DNA of 62,742 nt, from positions 1-62,742 of the IMG/VR virus record IMGVR_UViG_3300009108_000005; one strand, written 5' to 3'. The notes below the pieces were generated by a model. That model did not search any database and was not told where the DNA came from. It saw only the letters and a program-made list of their open reading frames with translations. Of this stretch, positions 7,786 through 15,414 are shown one piece after another (the stretch's first letter is position 1; each line of letters begins with the position of its first letter). Source of the stretch: a virus. The position numbers were made by a program, and so were the translations under genes.

Positions 7786-8527
7786 TAAGTATTTTTGATA
7801 ATTTCCAAGGTGTAAAACATACAGTTCCTAAACTGAAATAATCTGCACCTTTACCTTTATAGTAATTTACAATATCTATATGATCAATCCCTCCTCCTGC
7901 GATAATCTTCACTGAGGGAAAGTGTGTCTTTATGTAATCTATGAGTTTGATCGTGTAACTTATCAATTCCTTTCCGCTCAATCCTCCGCCAGTAATAGGG
8001 AGGGTGTTGGAGCAGTGGATCTGACCAAACCCAATGTCTAATAATCGCTTGATTTCGTCCTCTGTAGATAGGGGCGATATTTTGGCTATACACCATTCTC
8101 GTTTATTATCCCAAAATGCATTATAAAACTTAGTAAGAGCTTTATAATCTATTTCTACTTTATCGATATTTGGACAACTTAAATTTAATTCTAAGTTTAC
8201 ATGATCGGGTATGTCTTTTGCAAAGTCACCCCAATCTCTAGGCATAATTGCGGCAATACTTATAACTTCTTTGCCGTTGTTTCTGTATTTATTAAGTCCG
8301 TGTTTTATACCCGGATTACGGAGTCCTAATTCGTTCTTCCATCCTTTTTTAGAAAAATCATATCTAAGAGTTCTAAATAGTTGTTTAATTAATCCTGGTC
8401 TACGTAATATTGTAAAAGAACCTCTAACATTAATTGCATTTTTATGTTTAATATAATTGCCAAACGGGGCCGCTATAAAAAATTTAAATTGTTGGTTCTG
8501 AGTCAAGTCGTTCTTTGTTATCTGCAT
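7775..8527 (-). CDS. Dihydroorotate dehydrogenase-like FMN protein
   Basis: About 250 residues from MQITKND (an in-frame ATG at 8551 is also possible; 8527 has a CGGAGG upstream). The TIM-barrel signatures of dihydroorotate dehydrogenase are present: NLSCPN (115-120, with Cys118 in the place of the class 1 catalytic base), AKISP (K149), HCSNT (171-175), GGLSG (181-185), IIAGGGI (208-214) and SLGT (232-235). The enzyme oxidises dihydroorotate to orotate in pyrimidine synthesis. It would support nucleotide supply together with the nucleotidase here and the PRPP synthetase at 48034. It is shorter than cellular enzymes (~310), mainly at the N-terminus. A dihydrouridine-synthase-type activity is less likely. 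Confidence 0.75.
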   Translation of the reverse strand: MQITKNDLTQNQQFKFFIAAPFGNYIKHKNAINVRGSFTILRRPGLIKQLFRTLRYDFSKKGWKNELGLRNPGIKHGLNKYRNNGKEVISIAAIMPRDWGDFAKDIPDHVNLELNLSCPNIDKVEIDYKALTKFYNAFWDNKREWCIAKISPLSTEDEIKRLLDIGFGQIHCSNTLPITGGGLSGKELISYTIKLIDYIKTHFPSVKIIAGGGIDHIDIVNYYKGKGADYFSLGTVCFTPWKLSKILNAK

Positions 8528-8687
8528 AAAAGTTATATGCCTCCGAGTCATCTAAACAATGTCTGGTTTCTCCGTTTTTAAAGACGTATACATATCCCAT
8601 ATCTAATGGTGCCAATCCAGCTCCTCCTCTAGATTGTTGAGTTATGTCTAATAATGATCTTCTATCAATCCATGGTGTTTCAGACAT
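8484..8687 (-). CDS. Small conserved hypothetical protein
   Basis: A 67-residue ORF that begins within the last codons of gp46 (8-nt overlap) and runs 44 nt into the dehydrogenase-like gene, so it is embedded in the operon. The sequence is soluble and acidic at the C-terminus (DDSEAYNFYADNKERLDSE), with a short YVYVFKNGETRHC strand region. No family was recognised. Overlaps on both sides and an ATG at the expected distance support it being real. Confidence 0.55.
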   Translation of the reverse strand: MSETPWIDRRSLLDITQQSRGGAGLAPLDMGYVYVFKNGETRHCLDDSEAYNFYADNKERLDSEPTI

Positions 8688-10413
8688 GTTCTAGTACTTC
8701 CTTATCGCAACTAAATGATGTAAATCCATCTTCTTTAACTACATTTAATATATCATTTACTCGTCCTACAAGTTCGTCTTTATGTGAAATTAAAAATATA
8801 TTTTTATTTCGTTCCCTTGTAATTCTTTTAAGCTCAGCCAATGCAGACTCAACTCCGGTTGTGTCCATTCCGGAGTCAATTAATTCGTCTATAAACATTA
8901 AATTAATTGGAGTATTCATAGATTCAAATATATCCCTAAACGAGAAACTTAAACCTAGTATAAGCCTATTACGCTCTCCTCGTGATAAGTTATCAAAATC
9001 TAAATCTCTTCCATGCTCTGTAATTTCTACAGTTAAATCACTTTGAAAATTTACATAATGTGGTAGACCTAGTTTTTGTAAGTAATATTTAAGCCTTGTA
9101 TTTAAATATGCTAAGTTTTGGTCTATAATCTTCTTTCTTATAAAAGAATCCTTATTTGTAAGAAGCTTTAATAAAAATTCTTGGTGTTCTTTTAAATTAT
9201 TTAATTCGTTAATTTTGTTCCAATTTATTTCTTGTAATCCTTTATCTTGAAGTGTTTCTATTTGTTCTATGTACTGATTTGTTTCTGTTAATTTACTTTC
9301 TAATTGATTTGATAACGTATCTAATGTTGTTTTGTGATTATATGCATCGCTTATTTTATCATAATGGGTAATTGGTTGCTTGCCTAACGATCCTAGGTCT
9401 TCTCTTTCTCGTTTATACTCAGACACTTCTTCTGTATAATTTTTTAATTTATCTTCTTTTGTTTTTAATAGTTTTTTATGCAACTCATCATCTAATGGTT
9501 TTCCACATACGTAACATGCATCATCTTTTATACTTGATAGGTCTTGATTTAACTTGGAGATTTTGGTGTCAATTTGTGCAATATTCCCGTCTAATTGCGA
9601 CGTTTTTCTTTGAAGCTCACTATATGCTTCTAAGTCCTTATGAGCTTGCAATTCTATATCTATATCTACTTCAGATAATTCTAGTAATTTATTTTTTAAT
9701 TCTTCTATATTTTCTTTATGCTTCCTGTCCCACAAATCACTTCGACGTTGTAAATCGTTAATAGAACTTTCTATTTGTTCATTTGCTTGTTGAATTCCAC
9801 CTATTCTGTATTCTTCTTCTTTATGGTTATCTTTTGTTTCTTTAACTAATTCTTTTAATAATGCCGCTTTTTCTGAAAGTAAAGTAATACCTAACAATTC
9901 TTCTATTAAGTTTCGTTGATCATTTTGTTTCATAGCAAGAAAAGGTTCTGTGTATGTATTAAGTGCCATAACATGTTTAAACATATTATGTGTCATACCT
10001 AGAACTTTATCTATTTGCTTTTGTGTTAATTTACTTTCACCTTGTCCTTCGTCTGTTTCATCTATTTGTTCAGAGTCGTTAACATAAAATTTTAATATAC
10101 CTGGTTTACGTCCTCGTTCAATTCTATACGTTACACGATTGCATGAAAATTCAATCGTGACAAGCATATGTTTGCCATTGGTTTTATTGATTAAATTATC
10201 ACGTCTGATATTAGTTAATGGAAGACCAAATAGACCATAAGATAACGCATTTACAAGAGTTGTTTTTCCTGTACCATTGCGTGACCCGTCTCCGCCTAAA
10301 TCTAAATTGTTTCCAAGAACTAAAGTTAAACCAGTATCGTTTAAAAGAACTCCTTGTGTTACATTACCAACACTCATAAAATTCTTGATGGTAATTTCTT
10401 TGATAGTAAGCAT
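8680..10413 (-). CDS. 46: Recombination endonuclease subunit gp46 (Rad50/SbcC-like)
   Basis: 577 residues (T4 gp46 is 560). Walker A is GSRNGTGKTT (43-52). A long coiled coil is broken by a zinc-hook CYVCGKPL near residue 297, followed by the ABC signature LSRGERNRL and Walker B NLMFIDEL with SHKDEL at the end. With gp47 it forms the Mre11-Rad50-type complex that resects DNA ends for recombination-dependent replication and degrades host DNA. It has its own sigma-70 promoter in the end of gp47. Identification is confident. Confidence 0.95.
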   Translation of the reverse strand: MLTIKEITIKNFMSVGNVTQGVLLNDTGLTLVLGNNLDLGGDGSRNGTGKTTLVNALSYGLFGLPLTNIRRDNLINKTNGKHMLVTIEFSCNRVTYRIERGRKPGILKFYVNDSEQIDETDEGQGESKLTQKQIDKVLGMTHNMFKHVMALNTYTEPFLAMKQNDQRNLIEELLGITLLSEKAALLKELVKETKDNHKEEEYRIGGIQQANEQIESSINDLQRRSDLWDRKHKENIEELKNKLLELSEVDIDIELQAHKDLEAYSELQRKTSQLDGNIAQIDTKISKLNQDLSSIKDDACYVCGKPLDDELHKKLLKTKEDKLKNYTEEVSEYKREREDLGSLGKQPITHYDKISDAYNHKTTLDTLSNQLESKLTETNQYIEQIETLQDKGLQEINWNKINELNNLKEHQEFLLKLLTNKDSFIRKKIIDQNLAYLNTRLKYYLQKLGLPHYVNFQSDLTVEITEHGRDLDFDNLSRGERNRLILGLSFSFRDIFESMNTPINLMFIDELIDSGMDTTGVESALAELKRITRERNKNIFLISHKDELVGRVNDILNVVKEDGFTSFSCDKEVLEHV

Positions 10414-10421
10414 AATCTATT

Positions 10422-10451
10422 ATTATACAGTCAGATTGTTATAGATGTCAA
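10422..10451 (-). promoter_or_regulatory. Sigma-70 promoter for gp46 (TTGACA-18-TATAAT)
   Basis: On the minus strand TTGACA (10446-10451) and TATAAT (10422-10427) are separated by 18 nt. They lie inside the last codons of gp47 and 9 nt before the gp46 ATG, so the transcript would have a very short leader. Confidence 0.6.
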
Positions 10452-11451
10452 CCAATTTATTGTTATCAATATGGGTTGATTTAATAGTAGAAAGTTCGCT
10501 TAATACTATTTGATCTACAGATTCAAATTTTGGAACCTCTCCTTCGGACCAATCTACCTCGTGTTCGTCCTCTCGTTCTGGTAATAATACTATTTCTCGT
10601 AACTTATATTCGTCTGTAAATGCTTGTTTAATATGAGTTGCTTCTTCATATGAAATGTCTATGTCTAATGTTACTCTTATATATGTTTTTGGTTTTAAAT
10701 ATTTTTCTGGTGCATCAATTAATTTACTAAGATTAATTGTTTTAAATGATGGTGCATTTGGCCATGCAGTATATTGTGGTTCTTTACCCCATTCTAATAT
10801 CATCATTCCTCTATTATCTTGCCAAGTATCAGAATAATTATGTGGAAAAGTATTACCTATATACACTACATTTTTTTGTTGTTGTCTATTATGAAAGTGA
10901 CCGCTAAAAACATATTCTTGATTTTTAAAATGTTGTTGTCCCAATCCTCCATTTTCTGGCATTGCTACAAGTTGATTCATTTGAAATCCGCCTAATTCGA
11001 AATGACCAAATATATACCTAGATTTTATATTAGGCATTTCCTTCCATTCGTCTTGTACCAACCATGGAACAATGCTAACATCACCTTCTGTAAAAATACT
11101 ATTTACAATATGTACATTATCATATAATCCACCAAATGCTACACTATTAATTTCTCGTTTATCTCTGTAAAATAAATCATGATTGCCCATTATAACAAAT
11201 ACATTTGTAAATGCTTTAGATAAAAATTCTAAATTAGACATTGTATAATTTAATGTGCTAACATTAATAGATGCCCTATGATGATGCCAATCACCTAAAA
11301 ATATACAAGTTTCACATTTTTCTTTTTTAGCTTCTTCAATAAACCATTTAATAAATTCTTCACAATCTGTATTGTGTAATCTACTATTATTTCTTAAACC
11401 AAAATGTATATCTGTAAAACATGCTACTTTTTTAAATAAATTATTTGTCAT
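10423..11451 (-). CDS. 47: Recombination endonuclease subunit gp47 (Mre11/SbcD-like)
   Basis: About 342 residues from MTNNLFKK, a start chosen because it leaves an 11-nt overlap with the upstream gene and begins just before the conserved ACFTDIHFG. The calcineurin-type phosphoesterase motifs are in order: DIHFG, GDWHHHR, GNHD, GHFE and SGHFHNR, giving the two-metal centre. T4 gp47 is 339 residues. It partners gp46 in resection and recombination-dependent replication. The operon order 47-46 is the same as in T4, but here two oxygenase genes precede it and gp55 lies above them. Confidence 0.95.
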   Translation of the reverse strand: MTNNLFKKVACFTDIHFGLRNNSRLHNTDCEEFIKWFIEEAKKEKCETCIFLGDWHHHRASINVSTLNYTMSNLEFLSKAFTNVFVIMGNHDLFYRDKREINSVAFGGLYDNVHIVNSIFTEGDVSIVPWLVQDEWKEMPNIKSRYIFGHFELGGFQMNQLVAMPENGGLGQQHFKNQEYVFSGHFHNRQQQKNVVYIGNTFPHNYSDTWQDNRGMMILEWGKEPQYTAWPNAPSFKTINLSKLIDAPEKYLKPKTYIRVTLDIDISYEEATHIKQAFTDEYKLREIVLLPEREDEHEVDWSEGEVPKFESVDQIVLSELSTIKSTHIDNNKLVDIYNNLTV

Positions 11452-12199
11452 TTTTTTTATCTCTTGCACGTAAAAGGGTTGCATTAAACGATATCATAAT
11501 TCGTTCTCCTTCTCCTTTAAAAGGATACACTGAATGTTTAATCCAAGACGGCCACATAAAAACATCTCCTGTGGTTGGTTGTAATCCCCAACTAGAGTTA
11601 AACATATGAGTTGAAACTCCATTAACTATCCAATTAATATTACCTTGAGGCCACGGCTTTTCAGGTACATCTAAATAAATTGCTCCACTAAGAATTGCTC
11701 CTCCATAATGATGTTCATGTAAAATATGGAAATCTCCTTCTTTTAAAACAACAAACCAACAATCTTTAATAGAAACTTTCAATGACGATATATCTTCGTC
11801 AATTTCTTTTATATATTCGTCTTGTATATCTCGCATACCCATATCGAATACACTAAATTTAGCAGATTGTAATCCATAATTATAACTAGTTATATTAATA
11901 ATATCTTGAATAATATTATCAAAATGTTTTTCTTGAAACTCTTGTTCTATTAGTAGCATTTCACCACTAACAATAGAATTTGATTGACTTTCTTGTGATC
12001 TAGTTCCTTGGATTATTTGTCCTTTGGTTTTTAATTCTTCGATATATTCTCGATCACTTCGGTATGCATTTACACAATCTAATGTTTTTTTTAAAACATC
12101 GGGTTGTAATTTATAATATAAAATATTAGGACCAAATGGATTAAAAAAACTTGCATCAGTTCCAATATCGGAATTAATATTAATATTACTATAAAGCAT
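11441..12199 (-). CDS. 2OG-Fe(II) oxygenase-like protein, tandem copy 2
   Basis: 252 residues. The C-terminal half has a double-stranded beta-helix signature: HILHEHHYGGA (H161, H163), SGAIYLDVPE, then a GDVFMWPSWIKHSVYPF segment (H222) and RIMISFNA (R233, for 2-oxoglutarate). This resembles the TIGR02466/2OG-FeII_Oxy_5 group that is frequent in marine phages; substrates are unknown. It is the same length as the upstream gene and clearly homologous along its whole length, so the pair arose by tandem duplication. It overlaps both neighbours by 11 nt (gp47 and copy 1), implying co-translation with gp47 and possibly a DNA- or protein-hydroxylating role. Confidence 0.75.
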   Translation of the reverse strand: MLYSNININSDIGTDASFFNPFGPNILYYKLQPDVLKKTLDCVNAYRSDREYIEELKTKGQIIQGTRSQESQSNSIVSGEMLLIEQEFQEKHFDNIIQDIINITSYNYGLQSAKFSVFDMGMRDIQDEYIKEIDEDISSLKVSIKDCWFVVLKEGDFHILHEHHYGGAILSGAIYLDVPEKPWPQGNINWIVNGVSTHMFNSSWGLQPTTGDVFMWPSWIKHSVYPFKGEGERIMISFNATLLRARDKKNDK

Positions 12200-12947
12200 T
12201 ATACTTCTCCCCTTTTTGGGTTAATAAAATAGAATTAAAAGAAATCATAATTCGTTCTTTATCACTTTTAAATGGATATACTGTATGTAATAACCATGCA
12301 GGCCACATAATAACATCGCCTGATTTAGGACTAAGTTGCCATGTACTATTATACATAGTGTTTTCTCCGCCAGGAGGAATCCAATTTATATTACCTTGTG
12401 GCCAAGGTAACTCAGGTACATCTAAATATATTGCTCCACTCATAGTTGCTCCAGATGTAGAATGTTCATGTAGTATATGAAAATCTCCAGCCTTCATTTT
12501 AACATACCAAAGACCTTGTATTTCGGCCACATATTCATTTTCTTCTTTTTTTAGTTTTTCAATGGCATCAGAATCATCTCTTAATGCAAGATCATCTTTA
12601 GCATGAGAAGTAACAATTTGAGCATATGTTAATGTTAAATTTGTAATTACATCTATAAGAATTTGTTTATCATTTTCTTCTAAAAATTCTGTACGTATAG
12701 GATACATTTCTCCATCAACTATACTATTTTTTTGATTTTCTTTTCCTTTAGTACCGTGAACAATTTGACCAATTGCATTTAATTTATCTTTTATATCTTG
12801 TTGGCTACTAAGTTTATTAATTATTTCTAACAGTTCTGCTGTATGTCGATCTTTTAATGACATATAAAACATGTTAGGTCCAAACGGATTAAATAACCTA
12901 ACATTTGTTGCAATGTCTTCATTAAAATCGATTCTACTATGAAGCAT
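12189..12947 (-). CDS. 2OG-Fe(II) oxygenase-like protein, tandem copy 1
   Basis: 252 residues, paralogous to the following gene. Shared segments are FNPFGPN near residue 20, DFHILHEHS, SGAIYLDVPE, WPQGNINWI and RIMISFNS. The iron ligand candidates and the 2-oxoglutarate Arg are kept in both copies, so both look active. The regions between (residues ~85-150) differ strongly, suggesting different substrates or partners. The start overlaps the gp55 stop by one base (TAATG), which couples it to the late sigma factor gene. Confidence 0.75.
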   Translation of the reverse strand: MLHSRIDFNEDIATNVRLFNPFGPNMFYMSLKDRHTAELLEIINKLSSQQDIKDKLNAIGQIVHGTKGKENQKNSIVDGEMYPIRTEFLEENDKQILIDVITNLTLTYAQIVTSHAKDDLALRDDSDAIEKLKKEENEYVAEIQGLWYVKMKAGDFHILHEHSTSGATMSGAIYLDVPELPWPQGNINWIPPGGENTMYNSTWQLSPKSGDVIMWPAWLLHTVYPFKSDKERIMISFNSILLTQKGEKYNAL

Positions 12948-13756
12948 TATACTTCGCCTCGTTCTCTTCTTTCTGTTTCTGCTTTTTCAGCAATAGCAAT
13001 TTGATGTGCTACTTGTCTAGTATAACTAGGATTATGTCCTGCTTTTTCTAGTAGATCGTCACGTATATTTTGACTACGTTTTTCGACATTTAATACTCGT
13101 GTAAAAGAATTTGTAATTGCGGCAGTATAATATGCAAATGGGTTTTGTGATTTGCTCTCATCAAATTGTAATGAAATTTGTGATAGTTGCAATAATGCTT
13201 GCGACCGCATTTCATCTACATAAGTGTACCCTCGCCAATTAGATCGTGTAGCATATCGTTCTGTAAGTTTCATACACATATTAGCAAGTTCATCTGTCAT
13301 GTATCCATGTTCAACACAAAACTTACCTGTAGAAATAGTGCCCTTCCAATGTGATCTTGCTACTTCTTTATATCTGTTTTTATTTTGATTCCAAACATAG
13401 TGTTTAAAAGGAGGAAAATTTACTTTAGCATGATGATCCGCTATTGTTTTAGGTTTATTTTTTCTGCCTGGTTCTAAAGGTATGTGTGCAAAGTCATAAA
13501 CTCTATAAACAATATCATTTGGATCAATTTCTACTTCTACATCCTTGTCAATTTCTAATCGTTTTTTACGATTGGTAATTGCCTCTTCTTTATTTTCGTC
13601 TGTTAAATCTTCAATATCAATACAATTAACATGTTCTGCTACAATTAAATCGTAATCCTTAAATTTATCATGTGTATATGCACAATATGTCTGCTTTGAT
13701 AAGTGTATTTGTTTTAATAAGTCTTTATTATTTAGGTAATTTCGTTTTGCTGCCAT
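12947..13756 (-). CDS. 55: Late transcription sigma factor gp55
   Basis: 269 residues (T4 gp55 is 185). The N-terminus NYLNNKDLLKQI matches T4 gp55 NYVNNKELLQAI, and the C-terminal region WRGYTYVDEM, DESKSQNPFAYYTAAITNSF and VLNVEKR matches the sigma-region-2-like core of gp55. An extra ~85 residues lie between the two. gp55 binds host core RNA polymerase and directs it to TATAAATA late promoters, several of which are in this window. It has a sigma-70-type promoter and is divergent from the first baseplate operon. Confidence 0.85.
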   Translation of the reverse strand: MAAKRNYLNNKDLLKQIHLSKQTYCAYTHDKFKDYDLIVAEHVNCIDIEDLTDENKEEAITNRKKRLEIDKDVEVEIDPNDIVYRVYDFAHIPLEPGRKNKPKTIADHHAKVNFPPFKHYVWNQNKNRYKEVARSHWKGTISTGKFCVEHGYMTDELANMCMKLTERYATRSNWRGYTYVDEMRSQALLQLSQISLQFDESKSQNPFAYYTAAITNSFTRVLNVEKRSQNIRDDLLEKAGHNPSYTRQVAHQIAIAEKAETERRERGEV

Positions 13757-13783
13757 ACGTCTCCGTGATTATTTACTGCTATT

Positions 13784-13812
13784 ATTATACAGTATAAGAT
13801 AAAAAAAGTCAA
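13784..13812 (-). promoter_or_regulatory. Sigma-70 promoter for gp55 (TTGACT-17-TATAAT)
   Basis: On the minus strand TTGACT (13807-13812) and TATAAT (13784-13789) are separated by 17 nt, with one mismatch in the -35. It lies 28 nt before the gp55 start, giving early or middle expression of the late sigma factor and of the oxygenase-gp47-gp46 run behind it. Confidence 0.6.
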
Positions 13813-13823
13813 GATTTTTTAAC

Positions 13824-13831
13824 GATAAATA
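13824..13831 (+). promoter_or_regulatory. Late promoter box GATAAATA before the nucleotidyltransferase
   Basis: One mismatch from TATAAATA, ending 5 nt before the ATG at 13837. A late transcript would start at or next to that ATG, so the first gene of the ~31-kb plus-strand block may be read leaderless. Confidence 0.6.
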
Positions 13832-13836
13832 TTATT

Positions 13837-14475
13837 ATGAGAATTCTTGAACTTTTTGAAGCGGTCGCCAAAACTCCTGTTGTATTTTATAGTGGTAGAT
13901 TTCAACCTATGCATAAAGGTCACTTTGGCGTATATAAACACCTTGTTACTGAATTTGGTGTTGATAACGTATTTATCGCAACTATGTTTGGTAAAAAACA
14001 ACAACAGGCACATGCGGCAGGTGATTACTCTACTGATCCGTTTACATTTCAGGAGAAGGCAGATATAATTGCAACAATGTATGGAGTACCAAAAGATCAT
14101 ATTATAGAAACTATGCCATACAGACCTGATTTAACTAAAGTAGGAAGGGATCCTTCTTCTAATTATGTAGTATTAGCATTAGGTGTTAAGGATGCTGAAC
14201 GATTAAAATCCGGTAATGTTGTACAAGAATATACTGAAAATATATTACCTGAACCTTCTGTAGACCCTGAAACAGGACAAGAGCGTTCTTACAAATATAC
14301 AGTACCTAGTATGGAAGGCGGAATGAACGCTTCAAAATTTAGATCCGATATAATAAAAGAAGATGATCAATTACAAATGCGAGAATTATTCAATGATTAT
14401 TTTGGAAACATACAAACCGATTCTAAATCTAGAGATAGAATATTTGGCATAGTAATGCGAGGAATTAGGCGATGA
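13837..14475 (+). CDS. HxGH nucleotidyltransferase (NMNAT/cytidylyltransferase-like)
   Basis: 212 residues. The Rossmann nucleotidyltransferase signature is near the N-terminus: FYSGRFQPMHKGH with H26-K-G-H29. The usual C-terminal SxTxxR-type motif is replaced by NASKFRSDI near residue 162. These enzymes transfer an NMP to small substrates (NMN, pantetheine phosphate, glycerol phosphate, choline phosphate). The GRFQPxHxGH form is most like archaeal-type NMN adenylyltransferases. No Shine-Dalgarno is seen and the late box abuts the ATG, so leaderless translation is likely. It overlaps the next gene by 4 nt, tying it to the baseplate operon. The substrate is unproven. Confidence 0.7.
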   Translation: MRILELFEAVAKTPVVFYSGRFQPMHKGHFGVYKHLVTEFGVDNVFIATMFGKKQQQAHAAGDYSTDPFTFQEKADIIATMYGVPKDHIIETMPYRPDLTKVGRDPSSNYVVLALGVKDAERLKSGNVVQEYTENILPEPSVDPETGQERSYKYTVPSMEGGMNASKFRSDIIKEDDQLQMRELFNDYFGNIQTDSKSRDRIFGIVMRGIRR

Positions 14476-15107
14476 AAGATATACGAGCAAGAGTATCGTT
14501 ACCAAGAAATAGTGATATATTAGAAACAGAGTCTGGTGCACCAAATCCTATTTTATTACCCCTTAAAAAATTTAATGGGATAATTTGGCCTTACACACCA
14601 ACTATTAATATATCTCATCAAGCAGAATATGGTGAATATGAAACGGCACATACAAATTATCCTGTTAGTTATTTTACTAAAAGTAGACCGCCTAATTTAC
14701 AAGTGTCTGGTCCGCTAACTGCTCAATCTGCGGCAGAAGGGCATTACATGATTGCAGTTTTGCATTTTTTACGTATTGTAACAAAAATGCATTTTGGGAT
14801 GAATGATAAAAAAAGAGGAACTCCTCCACCTGTATTAAAATTTAGTGCATATGGTGATTTAATGTTTAGTAATGTTCCAGTTTTAATTCGTTCATTTGCA
14901 TATGATTTAGGACAAGATGTCGATTATATAGATGTAGAAACAGATTCAGCAGAAGCAGGATTTTCAGATGGATTTAATTCAAAAGTACCTAGCATGTTAA
15001 ATTTGGTAATTGATATGGTAATACAACAAACTCCTAGTAAACTTAGAACAAAATTTACTATGAACGATTTTAAATCAGGAAAATTAGTTAAGGACGGATT
15101 TATTTAA
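14472..15107 (+). CDS. Baseplate/tail-tube junction structural protein
   Basis: 211 residues. Its centre (PPNLQVSGPLTAQSAAEG, HFLRIVTKMHFG, RGTPPPVLKFSAYG, FSNVPVLIRSF) matches a baseplate protein family common in marine myoviruses and related in role to the T4 tube-initiator proteins gp48/gp54. It is encoded directly before gp53, with an ATGA overlap upstream and TAATG overlap downstream, so the trio is translationally coupled. No enzymatic motif was seen. A tail-tube cap or junction function is inferred from position and family resemblance. Confidence 0.6.
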   Translation: MKDIRARVSLPRNSDILETESGAPNPILLPLKKFNGIIWPYTPTINISHQAEYGEYETAHTNYPVSYFTKSRPPNLQVSGPLTAQSAAEGHYMIAVLHFLRIVTKMHFGMNDKKRGTPPPVLKFSAYGDLMFSNVPVLIRSFAYDLGQDVDYIDVETDSAEAGFSDGFNSKVPSMLNLVIDMVIQQTPSKLRTKFTMNDFKSGKLVKDGFI

Positions 15108-15403
15108 TGGCAACATATAAAACTAATAGTATATACGCATTAACTCCGATGGATGCAGGTAGATTAGGAATATGGAAAGCACCAGAAGTCGAGGTTACAG
15201 GTAATGAAATAACTATGATAATTTCAAGACACCATAGAAATCGTCCTGATCTTTTAAGCAACGAATTATATGGGACACCTCAGTTATGGTGGGTTTTTAA
15301 AATGTTAAATCCTGATAAGTTAAATGATCCTGTATGGGATTTTAATGAAGGTGTAGAAATATTAACACCTAATCAGTCTGATATAAGTTCATATTTGCAG
15401 TAG
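15107..15403 (+). CDS. 53: Baseplate wedge protein gp53
   Basis: 98 residues, about half the length of T4 gp53. The conserved middle reads NELYGTPQLWWVFKMLN followed by DPVWDF, the LysM-like signature of gp53-type wedge proteins, which strengthen contacts between wedge and hub. It starts with MATYKTN, the same opening as the M15-like gene downstream (MATYKTQ). It is tightly coupled to the preceding gene. Confidence 0.8.
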   Translation: MATYKTNSIYALTPMDAGRLGIWKAPEVEVTGNEITMIISRHHRNRPDLLSNELYGTPQLWWVFKMLNPDKLNDPVWDFNEGVEILTPNQSDISSYLQ

Positions 15404-15414
15404 AGGAAGAAAAT

